A stretch of DNA of 64,000 bases. It comes from Pythium myriotylum. Lineage: Eukaryota > Oomycota > Peronosporomycetes > Pythiales > Pythiaceae. Shown piece by piece: positions 1 through 10,912 of the stretch. The stretch is from contig JALJCQ010000006.1 of the NCBI GenBank assembly GCA_023091665.1, forward strand, positions 496,001-560,000, given 5' to 3'. The notes beneath the pieces were generated by a model. The model did no database searches. It had not been told where the DNA came from and saw nothing but the letters and a program-made list of their open reading frames with translations. Position numbers and translations under genes: made by a program. How positions within the stretch are numbered: the first letter of the stretch is position 1; each line of letters starts with the position of its first letter.

Positions 1-524
1 AAGCTATTCTGGCTCGTTAGCGTAAGTTGGCACTGCCTCGCCGCCCAAATGAGTTTTTCGCTTCTTACCGTTATCTGGAAAGTGCAACCCCATATACGAG
101 CCCACGGTTCCCATAGCGTTGACACAAGGTAGTCATCAAGACCATCTCGTAGTACTGCGTGCCCTCGATAGATTTCGTGGCCATAGCGAGCTGAAGCTTT
201 GCCTGACAACGGACTGCGAAGAAGCCCATTGAGAAAACGCTCATGCACCAACCTATTAGAATTTACAGGTAGTATAACTCAATTATGATAAAAGTGAAGT
301 CTAGTAAGGTTAGCTTTAGTGGTTTGGCTCGGTAGACTTCGCACATCAAATCCCTAATACTTCATCATTTCCATTCTCAGTCAAATTCTTGTTTAATTTG
401 ATGCAATTCGCAAAATTCCTCACGACCAGTTCAAACAAAGCGTAACTCTTATTCACTGAGATAACGCCCCAACGATCCGAGTCAAACGTACACAAAACGG
501 ACCCGATCACAAACACACTAGACC
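1..524. other. Window edge, possible 3' end of an unrecognised minus-strand gene
   Basis: On the minus strand, positions about 250-75 read as 58 open codons beginning MSVFSMGFFAVRCQAKLQLA. A second frame ends with a stop at 4-6 after the residues GGEAVPTYANEPE. Both look like natural coding sequence but lie in different frames, so a short intron or a frameshift may join them. I recognise no family, and the rest of the interval holds nothing I can support. Confidence 0.25.
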
Positions 525-875
525 TCAGTTCTGGCCTTGCTTTTGCTTCTGCCCGCTGTTGCTGTTGCTGTGCTTCTGGCCCCAGCTGAAAGAGAACGGC
601 TTGCCATCCGGGCCAATACCACCGCCACCGCCGCCGCCGTTGGTGCCCTGGCCACCACCGCCTCCTCCCTGGCCGCCTTGAGCGCCCTGGGGCCAAACGT
701 TACCAGGGGTGTATTGCTGCCAGTCACTTTGGAGTGCTCGATGCGTAGCAGAGTCAGCTTCAGCTCGAAGGTTGCGCACGGGTTGGTCAACAGCAACGTC
801 GGATGCAGCCGCGTGGGGTGTTGCAACGGCGATTGTGCAGGCTGTGACGAGACACATCTTGGAGAACGACACCAT
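525..875 (-). CDS. Small secreted Gly-rich protein with RxLR-like motif (116 aa)
   Basis: Residues 1-24 form a signal peptide (MVSFSKMCLVTACTIAVATP, then an Ala-rich cleavage region). RNLR follows at residues 34-37, inside the usual window for oomycete RxLR translocation motifs. There is no clear dEER motif. The rest is a Gln/Gly-rich tail with runs of Gly and a basic, Asn/Ser/Gln-rich end. The protein at 23858-24223 is a paralogue, sharing MVS.SK.CL, ASDVA.DQ and RNLRAEADS. The start is supported by a near-perfect oomycete initiator 57-72 bp upstream. A secreted effector-like or wall-associated peptide is plausible. Function is unknown, and a low-complexity tail is unusual for a typical host-directed RxLR effector. 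Confidence 0.72.
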   Translation of the reverse strand: MVSFSKMCLVTACTIAVATPHAAASDVAVDQPVRNLRAEADSATHRALQSDWQQYTPGNVWPQGAQGGQGGGGGGQGTNGGGGGGGIGPDGKPFSFSWGQKHSNSNSGQKQKQGQN

Positions 876-931
876 CTTGAAATTGATCAGTCGAACGAGG
901 AGGTTTCGAGGAGTCTTGGGTACTTGAAAGC

Positions 932-947
932 AAATTGTGGAATGAGT
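932..947 (-). promoter_or_regulatory. Oomycete initiator-like element
   Basis: Read on the minus strand this is ACTCATTCCACAATTT, matching the core TCATTYYNCAWTTT of the oomycete initiator described for Phytophthora genes. It sits 57-72 bp upstream of the start codon at 875. The paralogue at 23858 has the same element at a similar distance. Confidence 0.6.
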
Positions 948-2603
948 GTGGAAGTTGAACGGATAGTTTTGAAACGACCAGTAGTGTACTCGTGTGGTCT
1001 TCAGTGTTTCATCGACGATTCTTTGCGACTTGTGTCGAAGACGTGCGCTGTATATCTTGCACCGGGGTCCAGACTAATCAGCATTATCCACATAAGGCGT
1101 AGCTGTTCAGTTGCAGGTGACGAGCATATGCAGTTTGCCGCTGAAGTTCAAGCTAGTTGAACCGAGCCATTGTGAGATGGGCATTGTTCATGGAAAATCC
1201 ACGTTGACACAGACGTGTTTATGGGAAACATGTAGGCTCTGGATGTGGGACATCCTGGATGATACCACGTGGACTCTACCGTCTTCTTTTTCAGAGGACG
1301 ATGCAGTCTTCCCTGGTTTGAACGAGACCCACCGAAGCACTTATCATTGAAAAATATTTCATCAATTAAAACGTTCTTAGCTCCATGTCCAGACGAAAGC
1401 GACAAACGGGACGTGAAGACGTATTGTATCCCGTCTCCAAAGCGTTCGCTTTCCGAGTCGTCCACGACATTGCTACACACTGTGCAAAAGCCAAACAACA
1501 CACGAACAAAGAAATCAGACACCAGGTGATGCAATTCTGGAAAAGCTCACCACGATCTCGATACCACAGTGTTGTCCATCTATGAGTCCACAACGTGGCG
1601 ATCCTTCGTATCGTGGGTATTAGTGTACTGTACTGTAAGCAAACTCAACGTCTGATGACCGGCCAATGCTGTAAAGTTGAAGTGCCGCGGTCATCAACCG
1701 TACTTCTCGGCTGACCAGGTCGCTTCAAACTTCGCGTTCGTCGACTTGTGCTTCGGGATCGGAAGGTTCAATGTCCTTGCGATTGTACAATCCCCGCATC
1801 ACTGCTATTTCCGCTACAGTTCTCTTAACATAGTGCGTCGCGAAGTCTCAAGTTGCGAAATGATTCCGTGTACGTCAGCGGTGCCCAGAGAGCGTTGCTT
1901 ATTTTCTCCGGCAGCTGCAACACGGCATAGGGAGACACGCATCGCCTCTCTGTGAAGTGACACAAACGATGACGAGCCGGGCGCCATGCCGGCTCCCTGT
2001 CTATCCACGTTACAAAAGGCGTCGGCACACTAGCGTGTCAGATACAGTACAATGTAGGATCTTCCACCGCGTCAAATGATCAAGTTACCCACGACAACAT
2101 GCACAGACGAACATTGTGGCTCCGATGCTGCAATCTGGTTCCGAGCAAAGAGAACGTCGAACTCTCCGCCTTGCGATCGCCACGAAGCTAGTTCGAGCAG
2201 CCGCGAGCTCCTGCGGCTGCGAGTGAAGGGAGAAAACAACCGTCGAAACAATGTGTCGCCGCGGTTTGAGGAAACCATCCATCGCGGTCAGCTTGTCCTT
2301 GTTTGCAGCTGCCCTTTCTGCGAGACCGATCGGAAGACCACCAGCTGGGAGCGAGTGCATGGATTATAAAAGGTTTGATGTCGTGCATTGCAGCAGAATT
2401 TGGGACTATTTCGACGGGCTCAAATACATTATAAGAGGTCTCAGGTCCCACATAGTGGTCAGACGAAGCTGGACGCGAGGGTGAGACTGAAGGATTCCAG
2501 TCTCCAGATGGTCCTTCACGTCTGGTACAGCGCGGGAAGAGCTCCCTCTTCATGGATGAGTCCCCCCACGCCCTGGTTTCAACTCTCCCACACACTCGAC
2601 TGA
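948..2603. other. Gene-poor interval
   Basis: Only short overlapping open frames on both strands are present, none with recognisable motifs or repeat structure. I see no supported gene. The last ~200 bp is presumably the permease promoter region. Confidence 0.4.
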
Positions 2604-2669
2604 ATGCTCCGAGCGTCGGAACCTGCACTGGCTGTCAGTTCGTCTTCTCTCACTCGGACTAGTTGTACC

Positions 2670-4274
2670 ATGCACAAATTCTCACGCGAGTCCAGTTTAC
2701 GGCTCTCGTCGCCTGAGGGCGCCCCGCGTATGCCAACGAGAGATGCTGAGGACTCGAACTCGCCCAACGACTACGCGTTCGTGCTCACGGACTCGAACAT
2801 CCGCAGCATGGACCAGATCGACATCCTCCAGGTCCCACAGCGACCACCTCGTCGCAAGACACTCACGCAGCACAACCCGCAGCCTCGTCCGCACGGTCTC
2901 TTGGATGACAACAGTCGCGTGCTGGGTACGCTATCCGTCGTCGCGATCACATTCTTCTTCGGCTGTGGCGGTCCCTTGGGGTCGGAAGAAGTCATCTCGA
3001 TCGGAGGTCCTCTCGTCGCGTTGACCACGATCATCCTCTACCCAATCTTCTTCACGTTCCCTTACGGCGCTGTCGTAGCCGAGCTCTGCACGGCCTTCCC
3101 AGAAGACGGCGGATTCCCAATCGCAGTTCGCAATGCTTTCGGCCAATTTTGGGGAGTCCAGGTCGGCTATTGGTCTTGGGTCGGAAACATTATGTCCACG
3201 GCAATCTACCCAGGCATTGTGCTCGATCTGCTGTCCACTCACGCGTCCGTGGACATCCATCAGCCTGTCGCGAGGTACTTTGCCAAGGCTGCGATCGCGC
3301 TAACGCTCAGTATCCCGACTTTTCTCGGTACGAAGTTCGTTTCGCGCACGACCATCGCGTTCCTCGTCAGCTCGCTGCTCTCCACGACAATTTACGTCAG
3401 TTGGGCCTTTGCCAAGTCCGATTCCTATGAAGAACTGAGCATGGTCAAGCGCACGAACACTACATACAACCCGGATTTGGGCTTGGTCGAGTCCAGTGGG
3501 GACGTCGATGTTCGGTGGTTTGACCTTCTCAATCAGCTCTTTTGGAACTACGACGGTATCCAGATGGCCTCGGTCTTCGGCGGTCAAGTGTTGATCCCTG
3601 CTCGTGTCTACCCACGCGCGATTACGGCAACAATTGCTCTGACGGTGCTCGTGTATTTGCTCCCACTTCCTGGAACTATTGCCAACAAGTTTATTGACTG
3701 GACGGTCTTCACCGACGGGTCCTACGGCGATGTAGCTATCCAGATCGGCGGAGATTTTCTGCGTGGGGTCATGATTCTAGTCAACTTCATCACCACGATC
3801 GGGATGTTCATTAGTTCCTCGTACTGCGAGTCCACAGAGATCGCTGGCATGGCGCAGAGCGGCATGATTCACGCATCGTTAGGCCGCCGGAACCAAGTCT
3901 TCTCGTCTCCGCACAACGCAATCGCCCTCACGACTGCGTTGACTCTTGTGCTCGCCGCCCTCGACAACAAATTCTTGATCCCAGTGACGAATGCGTTTGC
4001 TTGTCTAGTCGCGGCCATCATTTTCGCAGCGGGTGTACAACTACGACGCAAGTTCCCACACTTTCCTCGTCCTTCCACTGTACCAGGAGGCCCTGGCGTT
4101 CTAATGGTGATGGCTGTGATTCCACTCTGTATCTGCGCGATGATTATTTTCAAGACACTCACCGACTCGGTCTCGAAGTCTCTAACTGTACTTGGCTGCG
4201 TCGCCATTGGTCTCGCGTACAGCGCATTTGAGAACTGGCGCAACGGCGGTGAGACCACAGTTGTACGATTCTAA
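2670..4274 (+). CDS. APC-superfamily amino acid/polyamine permease
   Basis: Predicted multi-pass plasma-membrane transporter of 534 aa. A hydrophilic N-terminal tail of about 82 residues precedes the first membrane segment, VLGTLSVVAITFFFGCGGPL. The GGPLGSEE and FPYGAVVAELCTAFPEDGGF stretches resemble the helix 1-2 region of the LAT/PUT (polyamine uptake) branch of the APC family. About 12 hydrophobic segments follow, ending in a short cytoplasmic tail. I chose the ATG at 2670 because it has an ACCATG context; an in-frame ATG at 2604 would add 22 residues. No intron is needed. The gene converges on the SGSGD-repeat gene, with 103 bp between the stops. Substrate cannot be read from sequence; amino acids or polyamines are expected from the family. 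Confidence 0.85.
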   Translation: MHKFSRESSLRLSSPEGAPRMPTRDAEDSNSPNDYAFVLTDSNIRSMDQIDILQVPQRPPRRKTLTQHNPQPRPHGLLDDNSRVLGTLSVVAITFFFGCGGPLGSEEVISIGGPLVALTTIILYPIFFTFPYGAVVAELCTAFPEDGGFPIAVRNAFGQFWGVQVGYWSWVGNIMSTAIYPGIVLDLLSTHASVDIHQPVARYFAKAAIALTLSIPTFLGTKFVSRTTIAFLVSSLLSTTIYVSWAFAKSDSYEELSMVKRTNTTYNPDLGLVESSGDVDVRWFDLLNQLFWNYDGIQMASVFGGQVLIPARVYPRAITATIALTVLVYLLPLPGTIANKFIDWTVFTDGSYGDVAIQIGGDFLRGVMILVNFITTIGMFISSSYCESTEIAGMAQSGMIHASLGRRNQVFSSPHNAIALTTALTLVLAALDNKFLIPVTNAFACLVAAIIFAAGVQLRRKFPHFPRPSTVPGGPGVLMVMAVIPLCICAMIIFKTLTDSVSKSLTVLGCVAIGLAYSAFENWRNGGETTVVRF

Positions 4275-4377
4275 TTTATGGCTCTAGGAGGTTAGTATTT
4301 ACTATTTGTATTTCATGTAATTGATTGTGTCTTGTCAACTCGGAGAACTTCTTCAGACTTTTCGAGAGGATGACAAT

Positions 4378-5961
4378 CTAGATGTAAACTGGTGCGTTAT
4401 TGCTGAGTAGTGGAGCATTCTCGCGGCGGCGATTGCGGCGTCCACACCACGCGAAGATGCGCTTCACTACGACGACGCCGATTACCGACACGACGAGCCC
4501 CACGACCAGTGCACGGTGTGAGTCGACTTGGACTTCTGTGTCATTGCCCGATGAGGTTTCCACTTCTTTTTCAACTGGTTGAACGTCAGTATCCTTGGTT
4601 TCGGCCACCGGAGCGCCGATTTCTTTTGGAGGAACGACGGTAGTTGGCTCTGGCTGAGGAGATGCAGTAATTGGGGTGGGAAGAGGCGTCGTGATAGCGG
4701 GGGCCAAGGTGCTCACCATTTGCGATGGAGCTGGATTTGATGGCGTTGGTAGTGGTGTCTCAACGACAACAGGCGGAGTCGTTGGCTCCAGCGCATGCCC
4801 GTTGTTGTCATCACCAGGCTGGTTCCCTGTCCCGATCAAAAAATGCGTCGCCTCTCGAGCCGGCACCGTATAGCTGATAACCCACGATGGCGTACTAGGT
4901 GCCTTTGTCGACTTTGCTTGAAGGGAGTGGCCTCGGCGTCCATCCATCGATGAAACGCTGATCGGAGAACCCCCGACGTAGAATATGTCCGAGTATTCTG
5001 ATACTCGGTACACAACGCTTACCCTCACTTGGACCGTCATGTCACCAGAACCACTGCTTTGAAGCACTGCGCTGATACATGAGATACCACTTGCATCCAC
5101 GTCACCAGAGCCGCTCGACTCAAAGCGGCAGTTTGCAGCTCTACCGCGAGCTGACGAAAAATTGGGCTTAACAATTACATCTCCCGAACCTGACGCTTGG
5201 ATATCAAACTGGGGCGAGCTAAGAACACGCGCGAATGAAATAGTTGTCGACCCAGACCCGGAGACCAGGATGGAGGCTGTGGCCGCTGTGAAGCTTGCAA
5301 CGTCGAGGCTGATATCTCCGGAACCGCTGACTTTGGTCGAGAATGTCTGCACGTTAAGGATATCTAACGGCAATTTAATATCTCCAGATCCAGACGAGGT
5401 GATGTCGAGGCCAACAGCCTTGATAGTCTGATTCGGGGTCAGGAACAAGTCACCTGAACCAGACACCGACAGCACGATTGTGGACGAGGAAGCACCACCA
5501 GAGACCACGCGATCTGCAAGAATCACGTCGCCACTGCCGTCCACACGAATATCGCGGATGCTCCCTTGTCGATGAACGACGATTTCTGCTCGAGCGAATC
5601 CTTCCGTGTTCACCGAGGCCGGCCACGGCGATCCCGAGCGCACGTTGAGTACTTTCTCGTTCGACGAGACCGCAACCAGTGCCTCGACCAGCCGCGACTG
5701 GTCGCCAAGCACGCGGACCGTCGCGAGCGCCTCCGCGTCGTCGCCGAGCGGCTCGTAGGCCACGTACACTTGGCATGCAGTGTCGATGACAATGGACTGC
5801 AGCGGCTCGTGGTCACTCGCGTCCGAGGCCGTGACGCTCCACTCTTGCACGAATCGCTCGCGATCCACGGGCGACGCGAGCGGCGAAACGCCGCGTGAGG
5901 ACACGCGCAGCGCGTCGGCGGTGGCGACCGCGAGCGCCACGAGCAGCAGCGAAAGCTTCAT
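4378..5961 (-). CDS. Secreted type I membrane protein with SGSGD repeats (adhesin-like)
   Basis: 527 aa with a signal peptide (MKLSLLLVALAVATADALRV). The ectodomain carries about ten SGSGD or SSGSGD turns at residues 140-320, spaced ~20 residues apart. This pattern resembles the GIN-type 'adhesin head' fold (DUF2807-like) in which each turn forms a beta-solenoid rung. A Pro/Thr-rich stalk (TTPPVVVETPLPTPSN and similar) leads to one membrane helix near residue 484 (ALVVGLVVSVIGVVVV), a basic stop-transfer stretch and the tail PLLSNNAPVYI. A paralogue of the same plan lies at 19239-20900. A cell-surface or wall-associated role is likely; adhesion is inference from the fold. Confidence 0.75.
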   Translation of the reverse strand: MKLSLLLVALAVATADALRVSSRGVSPLASPVDRERFVQEWSVTASDASDHEPLQSIVIDTACQVYVAYEPLGDDAEALATVRVLGDQSRLVEALVAVSSNEKVLNVRSGSPWPASVNTEGFARAEIVVHRQGSIRDIRVDGSGDVILADRVVSGGASSSTIVLSVSGSGDLFLTPNQTIKAVGLDITSSGSGDIKLPLDILNVQTFSTKVSGSGDISLDVASFTAATASILVSGSGSTTISFARVLSSPQFDIQASGSGDVIVKPNFSSARGRAANCRFESSGSGDVDASGISCISAVLQSSGSGDMTVQVRVSVVYRVSEYSDIFYVGGSPISVSSMDGRRGHSLQAKSTKAPSTPSWVISYTVPAREATHFLIGTGNQPGDDNNGHALEPTTPPVVVETPLPTPSNPAPSQMVSTLAPAITTPLPTPITASPQPEPTTVVPPKEIGAPVAETKDTDVQPVEKEVETSSGNDTEVQVDSHRALVVGLVVSVIGVVVVKRIFAWCGRRNRRRENAPLLSNNAPVYI

Positions 5962-6807
5962 GGAGGAGAGCGCGAATGGAGGATTGGAGCGAGGCTGGTG
6001 GCCTGGGAGGACGGCCTTTCTGAGCAGCTCACGTGGGACTCGTGACCAACACTCTCATCGCCACGTTGATGGGGCCGTAATCGAGGATGGAATTGACTTA
6101 ATTCAGTAGTAGAGAGTATCGGAGAAAGTGAGTTATCTGAATTGTTAATTTTTAGGAAAAGTGAAGGTCGAAGGTACCGTATACTGTATTCCACTTGGGA
6201 AATGGATGGGAATGAAACAAACGTTGTTTAACGTTTGTTTCATTCCGTTTAAAAACGTTTGTAAGAAGAGAAGGACGGTTGGATTGGCGTATTTTTGTGC
6301 GTGGTGGTTCATGGCCATGCCGGCATGGTGGAAAGCATGTCTGCTCCCGTGTTCGCGGAGGAACGCGTGGCAACTTTTTCCTGGTGGCGAGTTTCGTTCG
6401 AGTCGAATGTTGAAACCAGAAATTGAAATCCAGACAGAACGAATACATTAAAATGGTCAGCCTCTTCTGTAGTCAGTACGTACATACTCTTCTGCGCCAC
6501 CGGGAAATAAGTATCCGATCCGGAGTCCTTTTGAAGGCTCGGCTTGGAAGCGGGAGTGTGCTGTGAGTGTTGAGTGTCCAGAGCGATTCACTGCGATGTG
6601 CGGTCGGGTCGCACGTTCTTTCACAACTGTTCGTGGGCTCCGAGGTTCGAACCAGACATCCAGTTCATCCAGTTCCCAGAAGGGCAGACAAGTGAGGGCC
6701 CAGCTGTCTCCAGAGGTTCGGTCTCCACTGTCCCCTGCAAGGTCTCCACAAACAAATTCAACGCGTTTGCGTGTCCCGCGCCCGACATCTCAAACCACAC
6801 CAACACC
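5962..6807. other. Intergenic interval with hairpin
   Basis: Divergent promoter space between the SGSGD-repeat gene and bZIP-START locus 1. It contains a perfect short-loop inverted repeat at 6209-6246 and no supported gene. Confidence 0.5.
6209..6246. repeat. Perfect inverted repeat, 17-bp arms, 4-nt loop
   Basis: The arms GGAATGAAACAAACGTT (6209-6225) and its exact complement (6230-6246) flank the loop GTTT. The stem shares no sequence with the other hairpins in the window. Confidence 0.85.
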
Positions 6808-8112
6808 ATGGAAAGCGCTTGGTGGGAAGACGAGTCGGAGCTGCTGGACGCCGCGCTCACGATGCTCGCGGAATGGGAGGGCGCGCCGCTCAAGCCTCAT
6901 TCGTTGCTGACGAGAGAAGCCGACGAATCGCCGTCAGCGGAGACCGAGACCAGCAGCGGAGACGGCCAAGTCCCCGAAAAGCCACGGCGAAGAGTCAAGG
7001 TCAACATCAGTCGGGAGCGACAGAAGAAGGAGAAGCAAGAGTTGCGACGCCTCGCCACCGAGCTCGAGCGGGAGCTAGTGAGCTTGCAGTTGCGAAGCGC
7101 GAAGAGACAGCGTTCGCGCGATGGAGGCTCGATGTGGGAAAACATGACGCGGCGCCAGCTTCACGGCAGGCGACGAGCTGAGGCTCTGAATGCGAGGTTG
7201 CGCCAGCTTTTGAGAACACAAACAGACGTAGCGCAAGAGCTCATTCACGTTTTGAAGCAAGTCGAGCTCGCGCGCCAGGTGCGTGTCAAAGAAGAGGGCC
7301 GAGTGGATCTGAATTGCTAATTTGGTTATATGTAGGAGCTCCATTCCGATATTCTTCTCCCTGTCGAGCCTCCCTTACTCTCCCTTAGTACAGCATCAAG
7401 TGATGACGAGATGGAGAGACGTCTGACAAGAATGTCGCTGGAATGGCGAGTCCCATTCGAGTCAAACCAAAAGTTTCACAAATCCACGAAAATGCTCGAG
7501 TTCTCAGAGGCTGAAGTAGTGCGTGACAATGTCTTCGAGTTTGTTGTTGACATTCGCGACAGTAAAGCCTTCCCGTTCCCCAGAAAACGCGTCGAGGACG
7601 AAGTGTGGCGGTACTTCCATTCGTTTCAGTGCTTTGAAGAGGGTTTTTTGGTCGATACTCAGGTAGCTCCGGTATCTCATGATACACTCGCTGGAGGATG
7701 GCAAATGAAACTTCGATCCACGGACTTGGCAGGCTCACTTGACTCTCGAGTTCGAAATCGCCGACGCCGAAACGAAGTTGGAGAACTAATCATCACAACA
7801 ACGATCTGTGGTCGTGCTTGCCCCCTGAACGACAGGGAATCCGAAACAGTCGAAGCGATCGTTTTCGAAGACTCGTGGCTGCGGATAATTGATGTGCGCG
7901 AAGAACAGTCAAACACCCCGATGACAGTCGTTCAACACGTTCGCCGCACTCGGATACAAGTATGTGGTGAGTCCGGCAGTCCATCGCAATCCCGGATCGA
8001 CAGCGTTAAGCGGTTGGCTGCCGAGATGGACCAGCTCGAGATGCGGAACGGCCAAGAAACAGCCGAGCGGCGGCTGATGCTCGGGCCATCAAACCTGATA
8101 CATGGTCTATGA
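6808..8112 (+). CDS. bZIP-like/START-like protein, locus 1 (M96-like family), two exons
   Basis: Exons 6808-7278 and 7336-8112, with a 57-bp GT-AG intron, give 415 aa. Residues 1-20 carry the family motif ESAWWEDESELLDAALTMLA. A basic stretch (VKVNISRERQKKEKQEL) at about 70-90 runs into leucine heptads, followed by a second charged helix (MTRRQLHGRRRAEALNARL). The intron falls directly after this helix. Exon 2 is a START-like domain with WRVPFES, the FPFPRKRVEDEVW motif, CGRACPL, a FEDSWLR acidic-aromatic motif, VQHVRRTRI, and the end motif ERRLMLGPSN. There is no second intron. The fusion suggests a DNA-binding or dimerising regulator with a lipid/ligand-binding-like domain. Function is inferred; the M96 label is from memory of oomycete annotations. 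Confidence 0.78.
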
Positions 8113-8560
8113 AAGCCAATGCCAATTCTGTGAAAAAAAATTTGCATTTTTCGAGCAAAAGCGTTTGGAGGCAAATATCGCAGGGATATATTGAGTCGTC
8201 GTCCGAAAACTCATTCCCAGCTTTCGCTGAGTTGTTTACCGCAGAGATATCTTCCTCATCAAGACCAATGGCGCAATCGGACTGGTTGTGTAGGTCATCG
8301 GCAACGAGAAAACCGGAACTTCGTCGATCGAGTTGCCTTCGATTAATCACCCTGAATCGTTTTGTTCAATCATCGCAATTCCTCTAGTTTGTGCTGATAT
8401 CAAAATTTAATCAATTTCGGACGCGACCTGTGAGCGGCGAGAAGATTTATCGCGCATGCTGATGAAACGATCAAACGGCAAATCTCTAAGCAAAGCATTT
8501 CTTTCACAGGCAATAACGTAAGCACCATGTCGCACTAATCAATCTTATCCATACACTAAC
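8113..8560. other. Intergenic, no gene seen
   Basis: Space between the 3' ends of loci 1 and 2. No START-like exon is present on either strand, although one would be expected here on the minus strand if locus 2 were full length. Confidence 0.5.
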
Positions 8561-9160
8561 CTACAAGATTGGTTGTTTTCGATGCAGGACACGCTTGATT
8601 GAGTCGCGAAGCCGAATTTGCGTCACCAGCCTTTCTCTCAAAATCACGTTCTCCATCTCCGCACGTTCGCGTTGCTTAGCTTGCCGAGCTGCCACACATC
8701 GCCATGCTGAGCTTAGTGCTGCGCTTAGTTCACTCTCTGGCGAGCTAACCCTTTCGCGATTTGCTTCTCTGGCTCTCTTCGTTAATTCGATTCGTCGCTG
8801 CTCCAGATCGCTCACAAGTTGTCGAAGGCGTATGATTTCTTCCCGTCGTGTACTGCATGAACGATTCTTCGTCTTCGTTTGCCTGCCATATGTCCTCTTT
8901 ACGGGAGAAATTCTTGCCGCGTGCAGCTTGAGTGGTGACATCTTGGTCTCGGGGTCATTACTCGTTGGTGTTGTGAGTGGTGAAGGGGTAGGAGCCAGAT
9001 CCATCGGCGATGGGATCAACTCATTAACTGCGGAGATTGAAAGTTGCGGGGCGTCGTGGACAGAATCTCGCATCGCATTTTCGCATTCCCCGTTGTACAG
9101 TTCAAAGTCATCGATACCCTCAAGGACGTCGAGAAGCCATGCATCGTCGATCATCTTCAC
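8561..9160 (-). CDS. bZIP-like half-protein, locus 2 (START-like part missing)
   Basis: 199 aa. It has an N-terminal acidic/aromatic motif (DDAWLLDVLEGIDDFE), then a basic stretch KTKNRSCSTRREEIIRLRQL running into leucine heptads, and the second helix (WRCVAARQAKQRERAEMENV). It stops at KRVLHRKQPIL, about where the other family members have their first intron. No START-like exon follows downstream. It could be a truncated paralogue or a dominant-negative-type small dimerisation partner; the sequence cannot decide. It is more diverged than neighbouring copies. Confidence 0.6.
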   Translation of the reverse strand: MKMIDDAWLLDVLEGIDDFELYNGECENAMRDSVHDAPQLSISAVNELIPSPMDLAPTPSPLTTPTSNDPETKMSPLKLHAARISPVKRTYGRQTKTKNRSCSTRREEIIRLRQLVSDLEQRRIELTKRAREANRERVSSPESELSAALSSAWRCVAARQAKQRERAEMENVILRERLVTQIRLRDSIKRVLHRKQPIL

Positions 9161-10553
9161 GTCGGGATGGCTGAATGTACACTGGCTGTGGGTTCAGTGT
9201 ATACAGTGCTAGAAGGACTGGTTTTGGAGTCTCGTATGGAGTTGGGCGGACTAATCTTCATGCGTCAGATGAGTCACTCGCAACTCCATGTATCCAAACG
9301 GTACTTGTGAAGCTATCTGGAATCTCCGGTGACAAGGTTCTTGTCCAAATCTAGTTTCGTAGGTTCCACGATGTTATCCTTCCACTGAAGCTGCGTTCCG
9401 GTCGGCTCGAGCAGATTTATTGAGTCGATACTGATGCTAGCGTCTCTAGCAAAGCGCATATTTGCATGGGCAGGATTGTGATGCAAGACACCAATACGTG
9501 ATGTGTGGGTTTTTGATGACAGATATGCCAAGTCCTGTATGTACATCGCTGAGCAGGAGCCAGCGCAGCGGGAATCCCGTCCGATGAGCCAACGTGTGCA
9601 CAGTAAGGTCCATTCTCAGCAATCCGACGAAGACTGTCCGTTAACTTTTCAGTAACGAAAGGATAGTCAATTGTGGATTGCTAAGAAGCCAAACTGATGC
9701 CGGTGTCCAGAGAACTGGGACTGGTGGGCAGACAATTTAGCAAATGGTGTACGTTTTTGCGGGGATGTGTCACGCTATCGGAAAACGTATCGGAAAACTA
9801 TCGGAGAACTTGTTTATTTCGACGCTAGACTTTCTCTCGCGAGACTTCGAGTCGGACGTTGATGTAGCCGGAGAGTCGTCCTCCACATAGTGCCTCGGTA
9901 TCCACACACACTCTCCTTTGTGATGACTTCATTTTGGGCTTTCCAGGAAGATCGGTCCAAGCTCCCTCTACTCGTGGGATGTCCTCTACTAGGGTATCGT
10001 CAGGGAAACCAGTGTGCATCAGTCAGGGCTTGAAACCTCGTTTTGACTTCGACTCGTTGTGAGTAGGCCGAAGAGAACAGTTAATGTGTGTGAAATGACA
10101 TGGTTCAAGCGCAGTGGAGCTAACGTTCACTCCTTCTGACTTTAGCGAACAGACAACATCAACCAGTTGGAAAGTGTCGCTTAGCTCGAGCCAGCACCTC
10201 TCGGTCTCTCTGTTCCAACCTCACAGGAAGGTAGAAGTCGCTCTAGCTCATGAGACACCAATCTGGACATTGAGCACTCGTTGAGAACCTCAACAACGAC
10301 TCTTCTATCGAGTCGATTGCGATTCCCGCCACCACGACGTATCGTGACACAGAGTCAGAGCTCCCCTTTACATTCTCGTTTCTGACAGAAAAAGGGGAGC
10401 TCCGACTCCGTAGAGGCTATGGTCGGCCATTCCTCGCAGGCGCGGCGTCGCGAGGGTCTCAGTCCCACTAAACCTCGAAGAGAACAATGCCACAGCGGTC
10501 TACACGAGAAAGACCTCACCTGCGAACACACGAACGGTTCTGACTGGATAGCA
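9161..10553. other. Gene-free interval before the retrotransposon
   Basis: Short open frames only (for example 9313-9546 and 9825-10019 on the minus strand), with no recognised domain. It contains the imperfect hairpin at 10352-10408. Confidence 0.4.
10352..10408. repeat. Inverted repeat, 18-bp arms, one mismatch
   Basis: Arms at 10352-10369 (GAGTCAGAGCTCCCCTTT) and 10391-10408 are complementary apart from one base, with a 21-nt loop. Confidence 0.75.
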
Positions 10554-10558
10554 GCAAG
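10554..10558. repeat. Target site duplication (left copy) of the copia element
   Basis: GCAAG immediately before the 5' LTR. The same five bases follow the 3' LTR at 15395-15399. Confidence 0.9.
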
Positions 10559-10912
10559 TGTTGGGAAGCACACTCAGCGCTGCCCGACAGGAGTGCATAC
10601 TACATATTCTGCATGAGACACTGCCACCAGTGCGAACATTCTCATGGCCAAGGCCAGGTGGGTTCAGAGTGGTCCAGCACGTGAGTGCTGTTCCGACTCG
10701 CACTGAGTGTGGTTGAAGTGACGCATGAGTGTGCGTCACGTGCATATTGAGTGAAGGTTGGTTATCAACTTGGGTTGACAACCTCAAGGGGAAACATAGC
10801 AGACAGAGAACGCAAGGAAGACCAACTAGCGGCATCAAGTTGATGCCTGGCGTAACCTATCTAATATGATCACTCTTCCATTAGCAAAGGACTACGCAAG
10901 TGATATTCATCA
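10559..10912 (+). repeat. 5' LTR, Ty1/copia element (354 bp)
   Basis: Begins TGTTGGGAAGC and ends GATATTCATCA (TG...CA). By eye it is identical over its full length to the 3' LTR at 15041-15394, which implies a recent insertion. Confidence 0.95.

Noticed and set aside
537..1160. 207-codon plus-strand open frame over the first secreted gene
   Set aside because: Antisense of the Gly-rich coding sequence. The minus-strand frame has a signal peptide, an RxLR-like motif, an upstream initiator and a paralogue.
7007..8350. Minus-strand frames opposite locus 1
   Set aside because: The plus-strand exons carry family motifs and splice sites shared with many paralogues; the minus frames do not.
10500..10838. 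Minus-strand frames of 112 and 136 codons inside both LTRs
   Set aside because: They lie almost wholly within the repeated LTR sequence and are duplicated because the LTRs are; no known LTR-encoded antisense protein.
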